Shown here: piece after piece, positions 1 through 7,918 of the stretch
Numbering within the stretch: position 1 is the first letter of the stretch
Layout: every line of letters starts with the position of its first letter
From: Mycolicibacterium aichiense
GTDB taxonomy: Bacteria; Actinomycetota; Actinomycetes; Mycobacteriales; Mycobacteriaceae
DNA: 64,000 nt
Assembly (NCBI RefSeq): GCF_010726245.1
Contig: NZ_AP022561.1
Span: forward strand, 5,766,001-5,830,000
Reading direction: 5' to 3'
Notes under the pieces: generated by a model
What the model was told of the DNA's origin: nothing
The model's database searches: none
The model's input: the letters and a program-made list of their open reading frames with translations, nothing else
Program-made: the position numbers and the translations under genes

Positions 1-557
1 TCGCCAACATGACGGGCAACATCGTCTTCCTCGGCTTCGCGGCAAATCCCAGCTCCGGGCTGTCGGCGTGGATGGCGCTGATCGCGTTGGGCGCGTTCAT
101 GTTCGGCGCACTGGTAGGCGGTGCCGTCGGCCACCGGGTGGCGGCGTCGCCGACCTGGCCGATGTCGGTGCTGCTGGTGCAGGCGGTGCTCCTCGGCGCC
201 GTCGCGACCGCCGCTGCCGCCTTCGGCGTCCCCGCGTTGGGCCGCCCGGCCATCGTCGCGACGCTGGCGTTCGCGTTCGGCCTGCAGAACAGCACGGCCC
301 GGCGGATGGCGGTCGCCGACCTGACCACCACGGTGCTGACGCTGACGGTGACAGGGCTGGCCGCCGACAGTCGTGTCGCGGGAGGGCCGGGCGCCAAGCC
401 CGTCCGCCGGTTGGCGTCAATCACGACGATGCTGGCCGGTGCGGTCGCCGGGGCGCTGCTGGTGCAGGTGTCGGTGCCGTTGACCATCGCTGTCGCGGCC
501 GTGTGCGTGCTGGTGGCCGCGGTCCTGTTCGGCGTGGACCGCCGCGTCGACAGCTGA
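1..557 (+). CDS. DUF1275 (YoaK-type) membrane protein, 5' truncated by window edge
   Basis: The reading frame is already open at the window edge (Ala-Asn-Met-Thr-Gly-Asn...), so the start lies upstream. About 184 residues are visible, with four or five hydrophobic helices. The T-G-N-I-V motif at the start and the later L-A-F-A-F-G-L-Q-N-S-T-A-R segment are typical of the DUF1275 family of small integral membrane proteins, whose function is not established. The TGA stop abuts the stop of the convergent SDR gene with no gap. Family assignment is by motif recognition; no role is claimed. Confidence 0.75.
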   Translation, partial: ANMTGNIVFLGFAANPSSGLSAWMALIALGAFMFGALVGGAVGHRVAASPTWPMSVLLVQAVLLGAVATAAAAFGVPALGRPAIVATLAFAFGLQNSTARRMAVADLTTTVLTLTVTGLAADSRVAGGPGAKPVRRLASITTMLAGAVAGALLVQVSVPLTIAVAAVCVLVAAVLFGVDRRVDS

Positions 558-1358
558 TCAGGCCGGCCCGAACCGGGCGCCGCCGTCGGCGTGGTACCAG
601 CCGCCCGCAGCCTGGGTGCCACCGTCGACGTGGAGCGTTTGGCCGGTGATGTATCGCGCCATGTCGGAGGCGAGAAAGACAGCTGCCGAGGCGATCTCGT
701 CGACGTCGCCGAGCCGGCCCAACGGCACGGCCTGGCTGAGTTCGGGCCGTATCCCGTTGGGCGACAGCGCCAGCAGGCCCTCGGTGATGGTGATGTCGGG
801 CGCGATGGCGTTGACCCGGATGCGGTGCGGCGCCAGCTCGAACGCCGCCGTCCTGGTGTAGTTGATGACCCCGGCCTTCGCCGCGGAGTAGGCCGCGTAT
901 CCGGGTGCCGCGCGGACTCCCTCGATCGAGGTCACGGAAATGACGCTGCCGCCGCACCCGTCCTCGACCAGCTGTCTGGCCACCCGCTGCGTGCACAGCA
1001 GGACGTGTCGAAGGTTCGCCTTGTACAAGGCGTCCCAACCGTTTTCGCTGGTGTCCAGCAGCGGCGAGGCGAATACCCCGCCGGCGTTGTTGACCAAAAT
1101 GCTGACCGGCCCGAGCTCGTCGCGGGTACGCGCCAGCGCGGTGTCGACCTGTCCGCTGTCACGAACGTCGGCCACGATGCCGAGCACCCCCAGCTCGGCC
1201 GCGGTTGCCGCGCAGCTGTCGCCGTCACGCTCCCAGATGGCGACCGTCGCCCCGAATTGCGCCAATCCGTCGGCGATCCCGCGGCCGATACCCGTGCCGC
1301 CGCCGGTCACCACCGCGACCCGGCCGGTCAGCAGGATGTCCGACGGCGAGATCGTCAC
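558..1358 (-). CDS. Short-chain dehydrogenase/reductase (SDR)
   Basis: A 266-residue classical SDR. The Rossmann motif TGGGTGIG lies at about residues 18-25, NNAG at 90-93, catalytic Ser144, and Tyr157-x3-Lys161. The C-terminal segment before the tail (ITGQTLHVDGG) is also typical, so it should be a soluble NAD(P)-dependent oxidoreductase. The acidic residue after beta-2 (Glu43 in IWERDG) hints at NAD rather than NADP. It lies 4 bp downstream of the luciferase-like gene on the same strand and is probably cotranscribed with it. The substrate cannot be told from sequence. Confidence 0.85.
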   Translation of the reverse strand: MTISPSDILLTGRVAVVTGGGTGIGRGIADGLAQFGATVAIWERDGDSCAATAAELGVLGIVADVRDSGQVDTALARTRDELGPVSILVNNAGGVFASPLLDTSENGWDALYKANLRHVLLCTQRVARQLVEDGCGGSVISVTSIEGVRAAPGYAAYSAAKAGVINYTRTAAFELAPHRIRVNAIAPDITITEGLLALSPNGIRPELSQAVPLGRLGDVDEIASAAVFLASDMARYITGQTLHVDGGTQAAGGWYHADGGARFGPA

Positions 1359-1362
1359 GGCC

Positions 1363-2211
1363 TCAACTCCGCGATGGGTTCAGCACGTCATCGGCGAAAC
1401 GGGCGATACCGTCGAGCGCCTCGCGGGTGCGCCGCCACGGCATGACGATCATCCGGTCGATGCCCGCATCCGCCGCGCGGCGCACATCAGCGGGCGACTC
1501 TGCCGGAGCCGACGCGGTCACCTCCGGCGTGCCCGTCCGGCCGTGCTCGGCCCACAGCGCCGAGAGCTTGCGCACCGACCCGGGAATCTGGTCCAGCGTG
1601 TGATTCATCGGAATCCAGCCGGAGCCGAACCGGGCGACCCGGCGCAACGCGGGCAGGCCGTCGCCGCCGACGTGGATCGGCGGTCCACCCGGCTGCACCG
1701 GCTTGGGTTCGAAAGCGACGGCATCGAAGTCGAAGAACCGGCCGTGGTGTTCGGTGGTCGGCTCGGTCCACAGCGCCCGGCACACCTCGAGCGCCTCGTC
1801 GACGCGGGCGCCGCGAGTACTGAAGTCCAGACCGGCGGCGTCCCATTCCTCGCGCAGCCAACTGGCACCGATACCGAAGTCGAACCGGCCGTCCGAGACG
1901 ATGTCCAGCGTCGCGGCCGCACGGGCGCTGACGAACGGATGGCGCAACCCGATGTTGTAGACGTAGGTGCCCAGTCGGATCGTGCTGGTCTGGCCGGCCA
2001 GATACGACAGGTAGGCGATCGCGTCGAACATCGGCGTCTGCGGCGGAATCGGCGGATGACTGTCGCCGTCATGCGGGCTGCCGGACATCTCGGCAGGCAA
2101 CACCAGATGCTCGGGAAGCCACACCGACTCGAAGCCCAGCTCCTCGGCCCGCACCGTCAGGTCCCGCCATAGGCCGGGGTGAACGCCACCCAGTGGAATC
2201 CCGAACTTCAC
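1363..2211 (-). CDS. Luciferase-like (LLM) F420-dependent oxidoreductase
   Basis: A 282-residue TIM-barrel protein of the bacterial luciferase-like family. It has the N-terminal MKFGIPLGG strand, the ELGFESVWLPEH segment, FDFGIGASWLREEWDA, and PIHVGGDG near the phosphate-binding loop. In mycobacteria this pattern is usual for F420-using hydride-transfer enzymes, although FMN use is not excluded. The gene starts a two-gene minus-strand unit with the downstream SDR (4-bp gap) and is divergent from the adenylate cyclase gene across 97 bp. The pair could act as successive redox steps on one substrate, which is inference only. Confidence 0.8.
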   Translation of the reverse strand: MKFGIPLGGVHPGLWRDLTVRAEELGFESVWLPEHLVLPAEMSGSPHDGDSHPPIPPQTPMFDAIAYLSYLAGQTSTIRLGTYVYNIGLRHPFVSARAAATLDIVSDGRFDFGIGASWLREEWDAAGLDFSTRGARVDEALEVCRALWTEPTTEHHGRFFDFDAVAFEPKPVQPGGPPIHVGGDGLPALRRVARFGSGWIPMNHTLDQIPGSVRKLSALWAEHGRTGTPEVTASAPAESPADVRRAADAGIDRMIVMPWRRTREALDGIARFADDVLNPSRS

Positions 2212-2308
2212 AGCGCGGATGTTACGCAGCGGACCCCACCATCGGAAGTACTACTCTCAATTCTGGAGAGCGTGATTCTGCCCGGTTGTCGCAGTAGCGT
2301 CTGAACCC

Positions 2309-3784
2309 ATGACGGCGAGCAGGCTGAAGGTCCGCTACGCCCTGGCCCTCGTGCTCGCGCAGATCCTCGCCGGTGTCGAGCTGACCGTCTTGGTGATGCC
2401 GCTGCGTCACGAGTTGGTGCCGCAAGCCGAGACCGTCTTCGGAACCGACACGCTGATCGCCTCGGTCACGCTGTCGGTGTTCGGCTTCGCCGGATCGATC
2501 GGCTACGCAATTCTCGTCGTCGACCGCAGGCTGCGCTGGTTCACCGCAGGCGAGTCACCGTCGCATCGCGACCGGGTGTTCGTCGAGAATTTCCTGCGGC
2601 ACCAGTCGGCGTTGTTGACGGCCATCTGGCTGATCAGCGGCACCATCCTGTTCATCGTCAACCGCGACGGCGGGGCGGCAGCGGCTTGGCTGATCGGCAT
2701 GCTGGTGCTGTTCGGCACCACCACCTCGGCCGGCGCCGCGCTGCTGCTGATCCAGCGGCCGATGCGCCCCATCACCGCGGCCGTCATGGGATCGACGCCG
2801 GGTCGCGACACCGCACCGGGTGTGCTGCCGAGGCTCCTGCTGATGTGGGTGATGAGCAGCGCGCTGCCCAGCATCGGCATCGCGGTGGTGGTGCTGATGC
2901 GCGCCAGCGGCTGGATCATCCAGAAGAACGCGTCGATCGAGATACCCGTCATCGTGCTGTCGGTGATCTCGGTCCTGGTCGGGCTGCGCGGCATGGCGAT
3001 CGTCGCAGTGTCCATCTCCGACCCGGTGCACGACGTCGTCGCCGCCATGGCGAAGGTGGAACGCGGCCAGATCGGGACCCGGGTCGACGTCTACGAACGT
3101 TCCGAAATCGGGCGGCTGCAAAGCGGTTTCAACCGCATGGTGGCCGGGCTCGCCGAACGCGACCGGCTGCGCGATCTGTTCGGCCGCCACGTGGGGACAG
3201 ACGTGGCGCTACGCGCGGTCAGCGACGCCGACAGCCTCACCGGCGAAGTTCGGGAGGCGGCGGTGCTGTTCGTCGATCTGGTCGGCTCGACGCAGCTGGC
3301 GCAAAGCAGTTCGCCGGCCGAGGTGGCCGGGGTGCTCAACGACTTCTTCCAGATCGTCGTCGATTCCGTCGACGAACGGCACGGCCTGATCAACAAGTTC
3401 CAGGGCGACGCGGTGCTGGCGGTGTTCGGTGCACCCCTGCCCAGTGCCCGCGCGGCGTCGGATGCACTGGCGACCGCCCGCGCGCTGACGGTCGCGCTGC
3501 GCCGGCTTCCGGTCGTGGACTTCGGCATCGGGGTGTCGGCCGGGCGGGTGTTCGCCGGGAACATCGGCGCCGAGCATCGCTACGAGTACACGGTGATCGG
3601 CGACCCGGTCAACGAGGCTGCGCGCCTTGCCGATCGGGCCAAGGCCACCGGCGAACGCGCGCTGTGCTCGGCCGTCGCCCTGGCCAACGCCGACGGCGCC
3701 GAGCGTGCGCACTGGGTGGAGTACGCCTCGGAGGTGCTGCGCGGCCGTCTCGAGCCGACCCGAATGTCGGCGCCCACCGCCTGA
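2309..3784 (+). CDS. Membrane adenylate cyclase: six helices, HAMP, class III catalytic domain
   Basis: 491 residues. Six hydrophobic helices fill roughly residues 8-240, a HAMP linker follows at about 240-300, and a class III nucleotide cyclase domain at about 310-480. Catalytic positions look intact: metal Asp in FVDLVGS, substrate-selecting Lys and second metal Asp in NKFQGDAVL, and the GDPVNEAARL segment with the transition-state Asn and Arg. This predicts ATP to cAMP activity at the inner membrane face. The architecture matches the mycobacterial Rv1318c-Rv1320c/Rv3645 group. It stands alone, with 91 bp before EF-G2. Unlike receptor-type cyclases it has no large extracellular domain, so the signal may be membrane state or lipid. 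Confidence 0.9.
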   Translation: MTASRLKVRYALALVLAQILAGVELTVLVMPLRHELVPQAETVFGTDTLIASVTLSVFGFAGSIGYAILVVDRRLRWFTAGESPSHRDRVFVENFLRHQSALLTAIWLISGTILFIVNRDGGAAAAWLIGMLVLFGTTTSAGAALLLIQRPMRPITAAVMGSTPGRDTAPGVLPRLLLMWVMSSALPSIGIAVVVLMRASGWIIQKNASIEIPVIVLSVISVLVGLRGMAIVAVSISDPVHDVVAAMAKVERGQIGTRVDVYERSEIGRLQSGFNRMVAGLAERDRLRDLFGRHVGTDVALRAVSDADSLTGEVREAAVLFVDLVGSTQLAQSSSPAEVAGVLNDFFQIVVDSVDERHGLINKFQGDAVLAVFGAPLPSARAASDALATARALTVALRRLPVVDFGIGVSAGRVFAGNIGAEHRYEYTVIGDPVNEAARLADRAKATGERALCSAVALANADGAERAHWVEYASEVLRGRLEPTRMSAPTA

Positions 3785-3875
3785 ATTCCCCCGATCTCTT
3801 GTGCCGACCGCGGCATCGGGTGAATGGTAGCTGTAGTCGAATCTGCGCGCCTACGCGCGCGGGGGAAGGTTTGTC

Positions 3876-6002
3876 ATGGCCGACAAGACGAACACTTCCC
3901 AGGCCGCCCGATCGGCTCCCGCCGCGGACAGTCCGGCCGCCATCCGCAACGTCGTGCTCGTCGGCCCGTCCGGTGCCGGCAAGACCACGCTCGTCGAAAG
4001 CCTTCTCGTCGCATCCGGCGTGCTGCCGCGAGCGGGGACGGTGGTCGACGGCACCACGGTGTGCGACTTCGACGATGCCGCGATCCGTCAACAACGTTCG
4101 ATCGGGCTTGCGCTGGCACCCATCCCGCACGACGGCATCAAGGTCAACCTGATCGACACCCCGGGCTATGCCGACTTCGTCGGGGAACTGCGGGCCGGCC
4201 TGCGCGCCGCCGAGTGTGCGTTGTTCGTGATCGCCGCGAACGATGGCGTCGACGAGGCCACCAGGAGGCTGTGGCATGAATGCGACGACGTCGGCATGCC
4301 GCGCGCGGTGGTGATCACCAAACTCGATCACGCCCGCGCCAACTACGACACCGCGCTGCGTGCCGCGCAGGATGCCTTCGGCGACAAAGTCCTACCGCTG
4401 TACCTACCCACCGAGACCGGCCTGGTCGGGTTGCTGTCGGGCAGCCAGTACGACTACCGGGACGGCACCCGGACCGTCCATCCGCCCGACGACGCGTACA
4501 CCGCTCGGATCGATGAGCATCGCGGCACCCTGATCGAAGGCATCATCGAGGAGTCCGAGGACGAATCGCTGATGGAGCGCTACCTCGGCGGTGAGGTAAT
4601 CGACGAGACCGTGCTGGTCGAGGATTTGGAGCGAGCCGTCGAGCGTGGCGCGTTCTTCCCCGTCATCCCCGTCTGCAGCGGCACCGGCGTCGGCACCGTG
4701 GAGCTGCTGGAGGTCGCCGCCCGCGGCTTCCCGTCGCCGCCCGAGCATGTTCTGCCCGAGGTCTACACCCCGCACGGCGTGGCCCGCGACGGACTGTCCT
4801 GCGATCCGGACGGACCGCTGTTGGCCGAGGTGGTCAAGACGACGTCGGACCCCTATGTCGGCAGGGTCAGCCTGGTCCGGGTGTTCTCCGGCACCATCAG
4901 GCCCGACACGACAGTGCATGTGTCGGGCCATTTTTCGGCCTTCTTCGAGGCGAACACGCACGCCGACCACGACGAAGACGAACGCATCGGCACGCTGTCG
5001 TTCCCGCTGGGCAAGCAGCAGCGCCCCGCCGCGCAGGTGGTGGCGGGGGACATCTGCGCAATCGGCAGGCTCACCCGCGCCGAGACCGGAGACACGTTGT
5101 CGGACAAGACAGATCCGCTCTTGCTCAAGCCGTGGACCATGCCGGAGCCGCTGCTGCCGGTGGCGATCGCCGCCCGCGCCAAGACCGACGAGGACAAACT
5201 CTCGGTCGGCTTGCAGCGGCTGGCCGCCGAGGACCCGACGCTGCGCATCGAGCAGAACCCCGAGACTCATCAGATCGTGCTGTGGTGCATGGGTGAAGCG
5301 CACTCCAGCGTGGTGCTCGACGCGCTGGCGAATCGCTACGGCGTCCACGTCGACACCGTCGACGTCCGGATTCCGTTGCGGGAGACCTTCGGCGGCCCCG
5401 CCAAGGGTCACGGCCGCCACGTGAAGCAGTCTGGCGGACACGGGCAGTTCGCGGTCTGCGACATCGAAGTGGAGCCGCTGCCGCAAGGTGGTGGCTTCGA
5501 GTTCGTCGACAAGGTCGTCGGCGGCGCGGTTCCCCGCCAGTTCATCCCCAGCGTCGAGAAGGGGGTGCGCGCCCAGATGGAACGGGGCGTGCATGGCGGC
5601 TATCCCGTCGTCGATATCCGGGTGACGCTGGTCGACGGCAAGGCGCACAGCGTCGACTCGTCCGACATGGCGTTCCAGATGGCCGGTGGACTGGCGCTAC
5701 GGGAAGCGGCCGCGGCGACCCGCATCGATCTGCTCGAACCGGTCGATGAGGTCACCATCGACGTGCCCGACGATCTCGTCGGTGCGGTGATGGGCGATCT
5801 GTCCGGGCGGCGGGGCCGGGTGCTGGGCACCGAGCAGGCGCGAGAGAACCACACCCTGATCCGGGCAGAGGTGCCCCAGGCGGAGCTGACCCGGTATGCG
5901 ATCGACATGCGCAGCCTCACCCACGGCGCCGCGTCGTTCACCCGGTCGTTCGCCCGCTACGAGCCGATGCCGGAAACCGCCGCGGCGAAGGTCGAGGTCT
6001 AG
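3876..6002 (+). CDS. fusA2: EF-G-like GTPase EF-G2
   Basis: 708 residues, close to the length of M. tuberculosis FusA2 (Rv0120c). The P-loop GPSGAGKT is at about residues 30-37, DTPGYADF near 94, and a G4-type TKLD follows. EF-G domains II-V come after (for example GHGRHVKQSGGHGQF and MAFQMAGGLALREA). Switch I reads QQRSIGLAL instead of the canonical RERGITI, a mark of this divergent branch, which is generally regarded as not replacing the essential EF-G. A GGGGGAAGG purine run lies upstream of the ATG. The linked PaaI-type thioesterase 24 bp downstream is probably cotranscribed. Its cellular role is unsettled. Confidence 0.9.
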   Translation: MADKTNTSQAARSAPAADSPAAIRNVVLVGPSGAGKTTLVESLLVASGVLPRAGTVVDGTTVCDFDDAAIRQQRSIGLALAPIPHDGIKVNLIDTPGYADFVGELRAGLRAAECALFVIAANDGVDEATRRLWHECDDVGMPRAVVITKLDHARANYDTALRAAQDAFGDKVLPLYLPTETGLVGLLSGSQYDYRDGTRTVHPPDDAYTARIDEHRGTLIEGIIEESEDESLMERYLGGEVIDETVLVEDLERAVERGAFFPVIPVCSGTGVGTVELLEVAARGFPSPPEHVLPEVYTPHGVARDGLSCDPDGPLLAEVVKTTSDPYVGRVSLVRVFSGTIRPDTTVHVSGHFSAFFEANTHADHDEDERIGTLSFPLGKQQRPAAQVVAGDICAIGRLTRAETGDTLSDKTDPLLLKPWTMPEPLLPVAIAARAKTDEDKLSVGLQRLAAEDPTLRIEQNPETHQIVLWCMGEAHSSVVLDALANRYGVHVDTVDVRIPLRETFGGPAKGHGRHVKQSGGHGQFAVCDIEVEPLPQGGGFEFVDKVVGGAVPRQFIPSVEKGVRAQMERGVHGGYPVVDIRVTLVDGKAHSVDSSDMAFQMAGGLALREAAAATRIDLLEPVDEVTIDVPDDLVGAVMGDLSGRRGRVLGTEQARENHTLIRAEVPQAELTRYAIDMRSLTHGAASFTRSFARYEPMPETAAAKVEV

Positions 6003-6026
6003 CATCGCGCGGTAACGTCGTTCTCC

Positions 6027-6410
6027 ATGACCGCACCGCGCTCGCTTCGGGAGTTGTTCGACCAGCTCGGCCTGCAGGTCGTCGAAGCCACAGACGACAC
6101 CGTCGTGCTGGAGATGCCGGTGGACGAGCGCACCAGGAACACCGCGGGTGGCCTGCAGGGCGGACTGATCGCCACGATGGCCGATGTGGCCGCCGGACAG
6201 CTGGCCTCCCGCGCCACCCCGTTCGGGTTCGGGATCGCCACCACCGACCTGTTCGTCCGCTATCTGCGGCCGATCAAGGTCGGCCCGGCGCGCGCGGTCG
6301 CCAAGATCCTGCGCACCGGCAAGCGTTCGGTCGTGGTGCAGGTCGACATCCATCGAGGTGAGGACAACGAACTGGCCGCGACCAGCACGATCAACTTCGC
6401 CGCGGTCTGA
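6027..6410 (+). CDS. PaaI-type hot-dog acyl-CoA thioesterase
   Basis: A 127-residue single hot-dog domain. The segment NTAGGLQGGLIATMADVAAG carries the GG..ATLADxA-like signature of the PaaI/YdiI group, which hydrolyses acyl- or aroyl-CoA thioesters in the cytosol. It follows EF-G2 by 24 bp on the same strand and ends 3 bp before the convergent second thioesterase. Pairing with fusA2 may be conserved in mycobacteria (Rv0120c is followed by small metabolic genes), but no functional link is evident. Confidence 0.8.
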   Translation: MTAPRSLRELFDQLGLQVVEATDDTVVLEMPVDERTRNTAGGLQGGLIATMADVAAGQLASRATPFGFGIATTDLFVRYLRPIKVGPARAVAKILRTGKRSVVVQVDIHRGEDNELAATSTINFAAV

Positions 6411-6413
6411 GCC

Positions 6414-7199
6414 CTACCCGAGCCCGGACCCGGGCCGGACGGTCAAGCTCTGCGACACCGCACCGATCGGGCCGGTCTGGTCGTGAATGATGCTGTGCGT
6501 CAAGCCGATTCCGCTCGGACCGATCGACACAGCGGTATCGAAGCCCACCCAGTCGCCGGCCGGTTCGGCGAAGAAGTGGGCGGTGAGGTCCAGGTTCGGG
6601 AAGGCCACCTCGCGCGGATCCACCAGGACCGCCATGCCGTTGGCGATGTCCAGCAGTCCCGCCGTGCGGGCCAGCGGGCTCACCTGCTCGCCGTCGAGTA
6701 GCGGCACCGGAGTCCGCACCCAGTAGACGGCTCGGCCAGGTTGCTCCTCGACACGTCGCACCTCGGCCGACGCGATGAAACCGCCCGGCCACACCGCACT
6801 CGGATCCCATCCCGGCATCTCCGCGGGAGGGGGAATCGGTCGCAGGCCGCTGCCTCGCAATGCGGACGTGTCGTAACGCTTCATCAGCCAGGCCCGCGCC
6901 AGCACCACCGCCCGTTCCTGGTGGGTCAGTGCGGCTTCGACGAGCTCGATGGTGCGCCCCGGGCGCAGCACCCGAACGTCGATCTCGACGACGGCGTCGA
7001 CGGGCACCGTGCCCAAGATGTCGTAGCTCAGCCGCGCCACCACCAGGTGGTCGTTGCCGCGCGCGTCGCGGTCGGTCTCGATGGCGTGCGCGAGCAGTCC
7101 GAACGACGGGGCGATGTGCTGTTCGGCGAGGTTCCACGCTCCCCCGGCATGCTCGTTGGCCCGGAAGGAGTTCTCGGACACCCTGCTGAAGTACGACAT
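6414..7199 (-). CDS. Double hot-dog acyl-CoA thioesterase-like protein
   Basis: 261 residues from the ATG at 7199 (MSYFSRVSENSF). A further upstream ATG at 7232 is possible but adds only an unrelated Arg-rich leader. Two hot-dog halves are recognisable: the first has HLVVARLSYDIL and ILGTVPVDA, the second DLTAHFFAEPAGDWVGFDT and GIGLTHSIIHDQTG. This is the TesB-like family seen throughout mycobacteria, acting on acyl-CoA. It is divergent from a TetR gene, and the perfect inverted repeat 7267-7286 lies in the shared 90-bp promoter, so it is probably controlled by that repressor. Confidence 0.75.
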   Translation of the reverse strand: MSYFSRVSENSFRANEHAGGAWNLAEQHIAPSFGLLAHAIETDRDARGNDHLVVARLSYDILGTVPVDAVVEIDVRVLRPGRTIELVEAALTHQERAVVLARAWLMKRYDTSALRGSGLRPIPPPAEMPGWDPSAVWPGGFIASAEVRRVEEQPGRAVYWVRTPVPLLDGEQVSPLARTAGLLDIANGMAVLVDPREVAFPNLDLTAHFFAEPAGDWVGFDTAVSIGPSGIGLTHSIIHDQTGPIGAVSQSLTVRPGSGLG

Positions 7200-7266
7200 T
7201 CGCGCGACGGTACCGCTGCGCCGGTGATGCACGCGCGCCCGGCTCCAGACCCTGGCGTCCCGCGAT

Positions 7267-7286
7267 TATGTATGGTTACATACATA
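7267..7286. promoter_or_regulatory. Perfect inverted repeat, probable TetR operator
   Basis: Two perfect 8-bp arms, TATGTATG and CATACATA, flank a GTTA spacer. The site ends 3 bp before the ATG of the TetR gene and lies 67 bp upstream of the divergent thioesterase start. A symmetric AT-rich site in GC-rich DNA at this position is typical of an autoregulatory TetR operator. Its closeness to the ATG means repressor binding would block transcription or a leaderless start. Confidence 0.75.
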
Positions 7287-7289
7287 GGC

Positions 7290-7889
7290 ATGACGAGCCC
7301 CCGCGAACGGATGGTCGCCTCGGCCGCACTGCTGATTCGCGAACGCGGAGCGCAGTCCACAGCGATCGCCGACGTCCTGGCGCACAGCGGGGCACCGCGC
7401 GGTTCGGCGTACCACTACTTTCCCGGCGGACGCGCCCAATTGCTCAGTGAGGCAGTCGATTACGTCGCGGATTTTGTCGCTGGCAAGTTGGCCAAGGCGT
7501 CCAGCAGCATCGAGATGCTCGACGGGCTGACCCGCTTCTATCGCAAGAACCTGCTCGACACCGACTACCGGGCCGGCTGCCCGGTCGTGGCCGTCGCCGT
7601 CGAATCGGGTGAGCCAGGCAAGGACAACCCGGTGCTCGAGCGGGCCGCAGCCACGTTCACCCGCTGGAACGACCTGATCGCCGCGCGCCTGATCGCCGAC
7701 GGGATCGCGAAGGACCGGGCCGAGGAGTTGGCGGTGACCACCACGGCCGCCCTGGAAGGCGCCATCGTGCTCGCCCGCGCGGCGCGCGACACCAAACCAC
7801 TCGACATCGTCCATCGGCAACTGCGCGACCTGCTCGAAGCCGAACTGCCCACCCGTCGAACGACCGATCAAGCGGCGCAGCCGCGATGA
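7290..7889 (+). CDS. TetR-family repressor (LmrA/YxaF-like)
   Basis: 199 residues from the ATG at 7290. The N-terminal helix-turn-helix spans about residues 10-55, with GSAYHYFPGG as the recognition-helix end. The C-terminal ligand domain has YRAGCPVVAVAVE, typical of the LmrA/YxaF group. It sits directly behind the perfect operator 7267-7286 and divergent to an acyl-CoA thioesterase. The molybdopterin oxidoreductase starts 29 bp downstream and is likely cotranscribed, so both flanking genes are candidate targets. The ligand is unknown. There is no clear Shine-Dalgarno, so the mRNA may be leaderless. Confidence 0.85.
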   Translation: MTSPRERMVASAALLIRERGAQSTAIADVLAHSGAPRGSAYHYFPGGRAQLLSEAVDYVADFVAGKLAKASSSIEMLDGLTRFYRKNLLDTDYRAGCPVVAVAVESGEPGKDNPVLERAAATFTRWNDLIAARLIADGIAKDRAEELAVTTTAALEGAIVLARAARDTKPLDIVHRQLRDLLEAELPTRRTTDQAAQPR

Positions 7890-7918
7890 GGAGTTCGACC
7901 ATGGACCAAGGAGATCCG

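Noticed and set aside
2254-2270. CTCTC / GAGAG inverted repeat between the LLM and cyclase genes
   Set aside because: Five-base arms with a 7-base loop are expected by chance; no partner regulator is nearby.
4404-5648. 414-codon minus-strand frame opposite fusA2
   Set aside because: A shadow of the EF-G2 reading frame without a plausible start context or domain.
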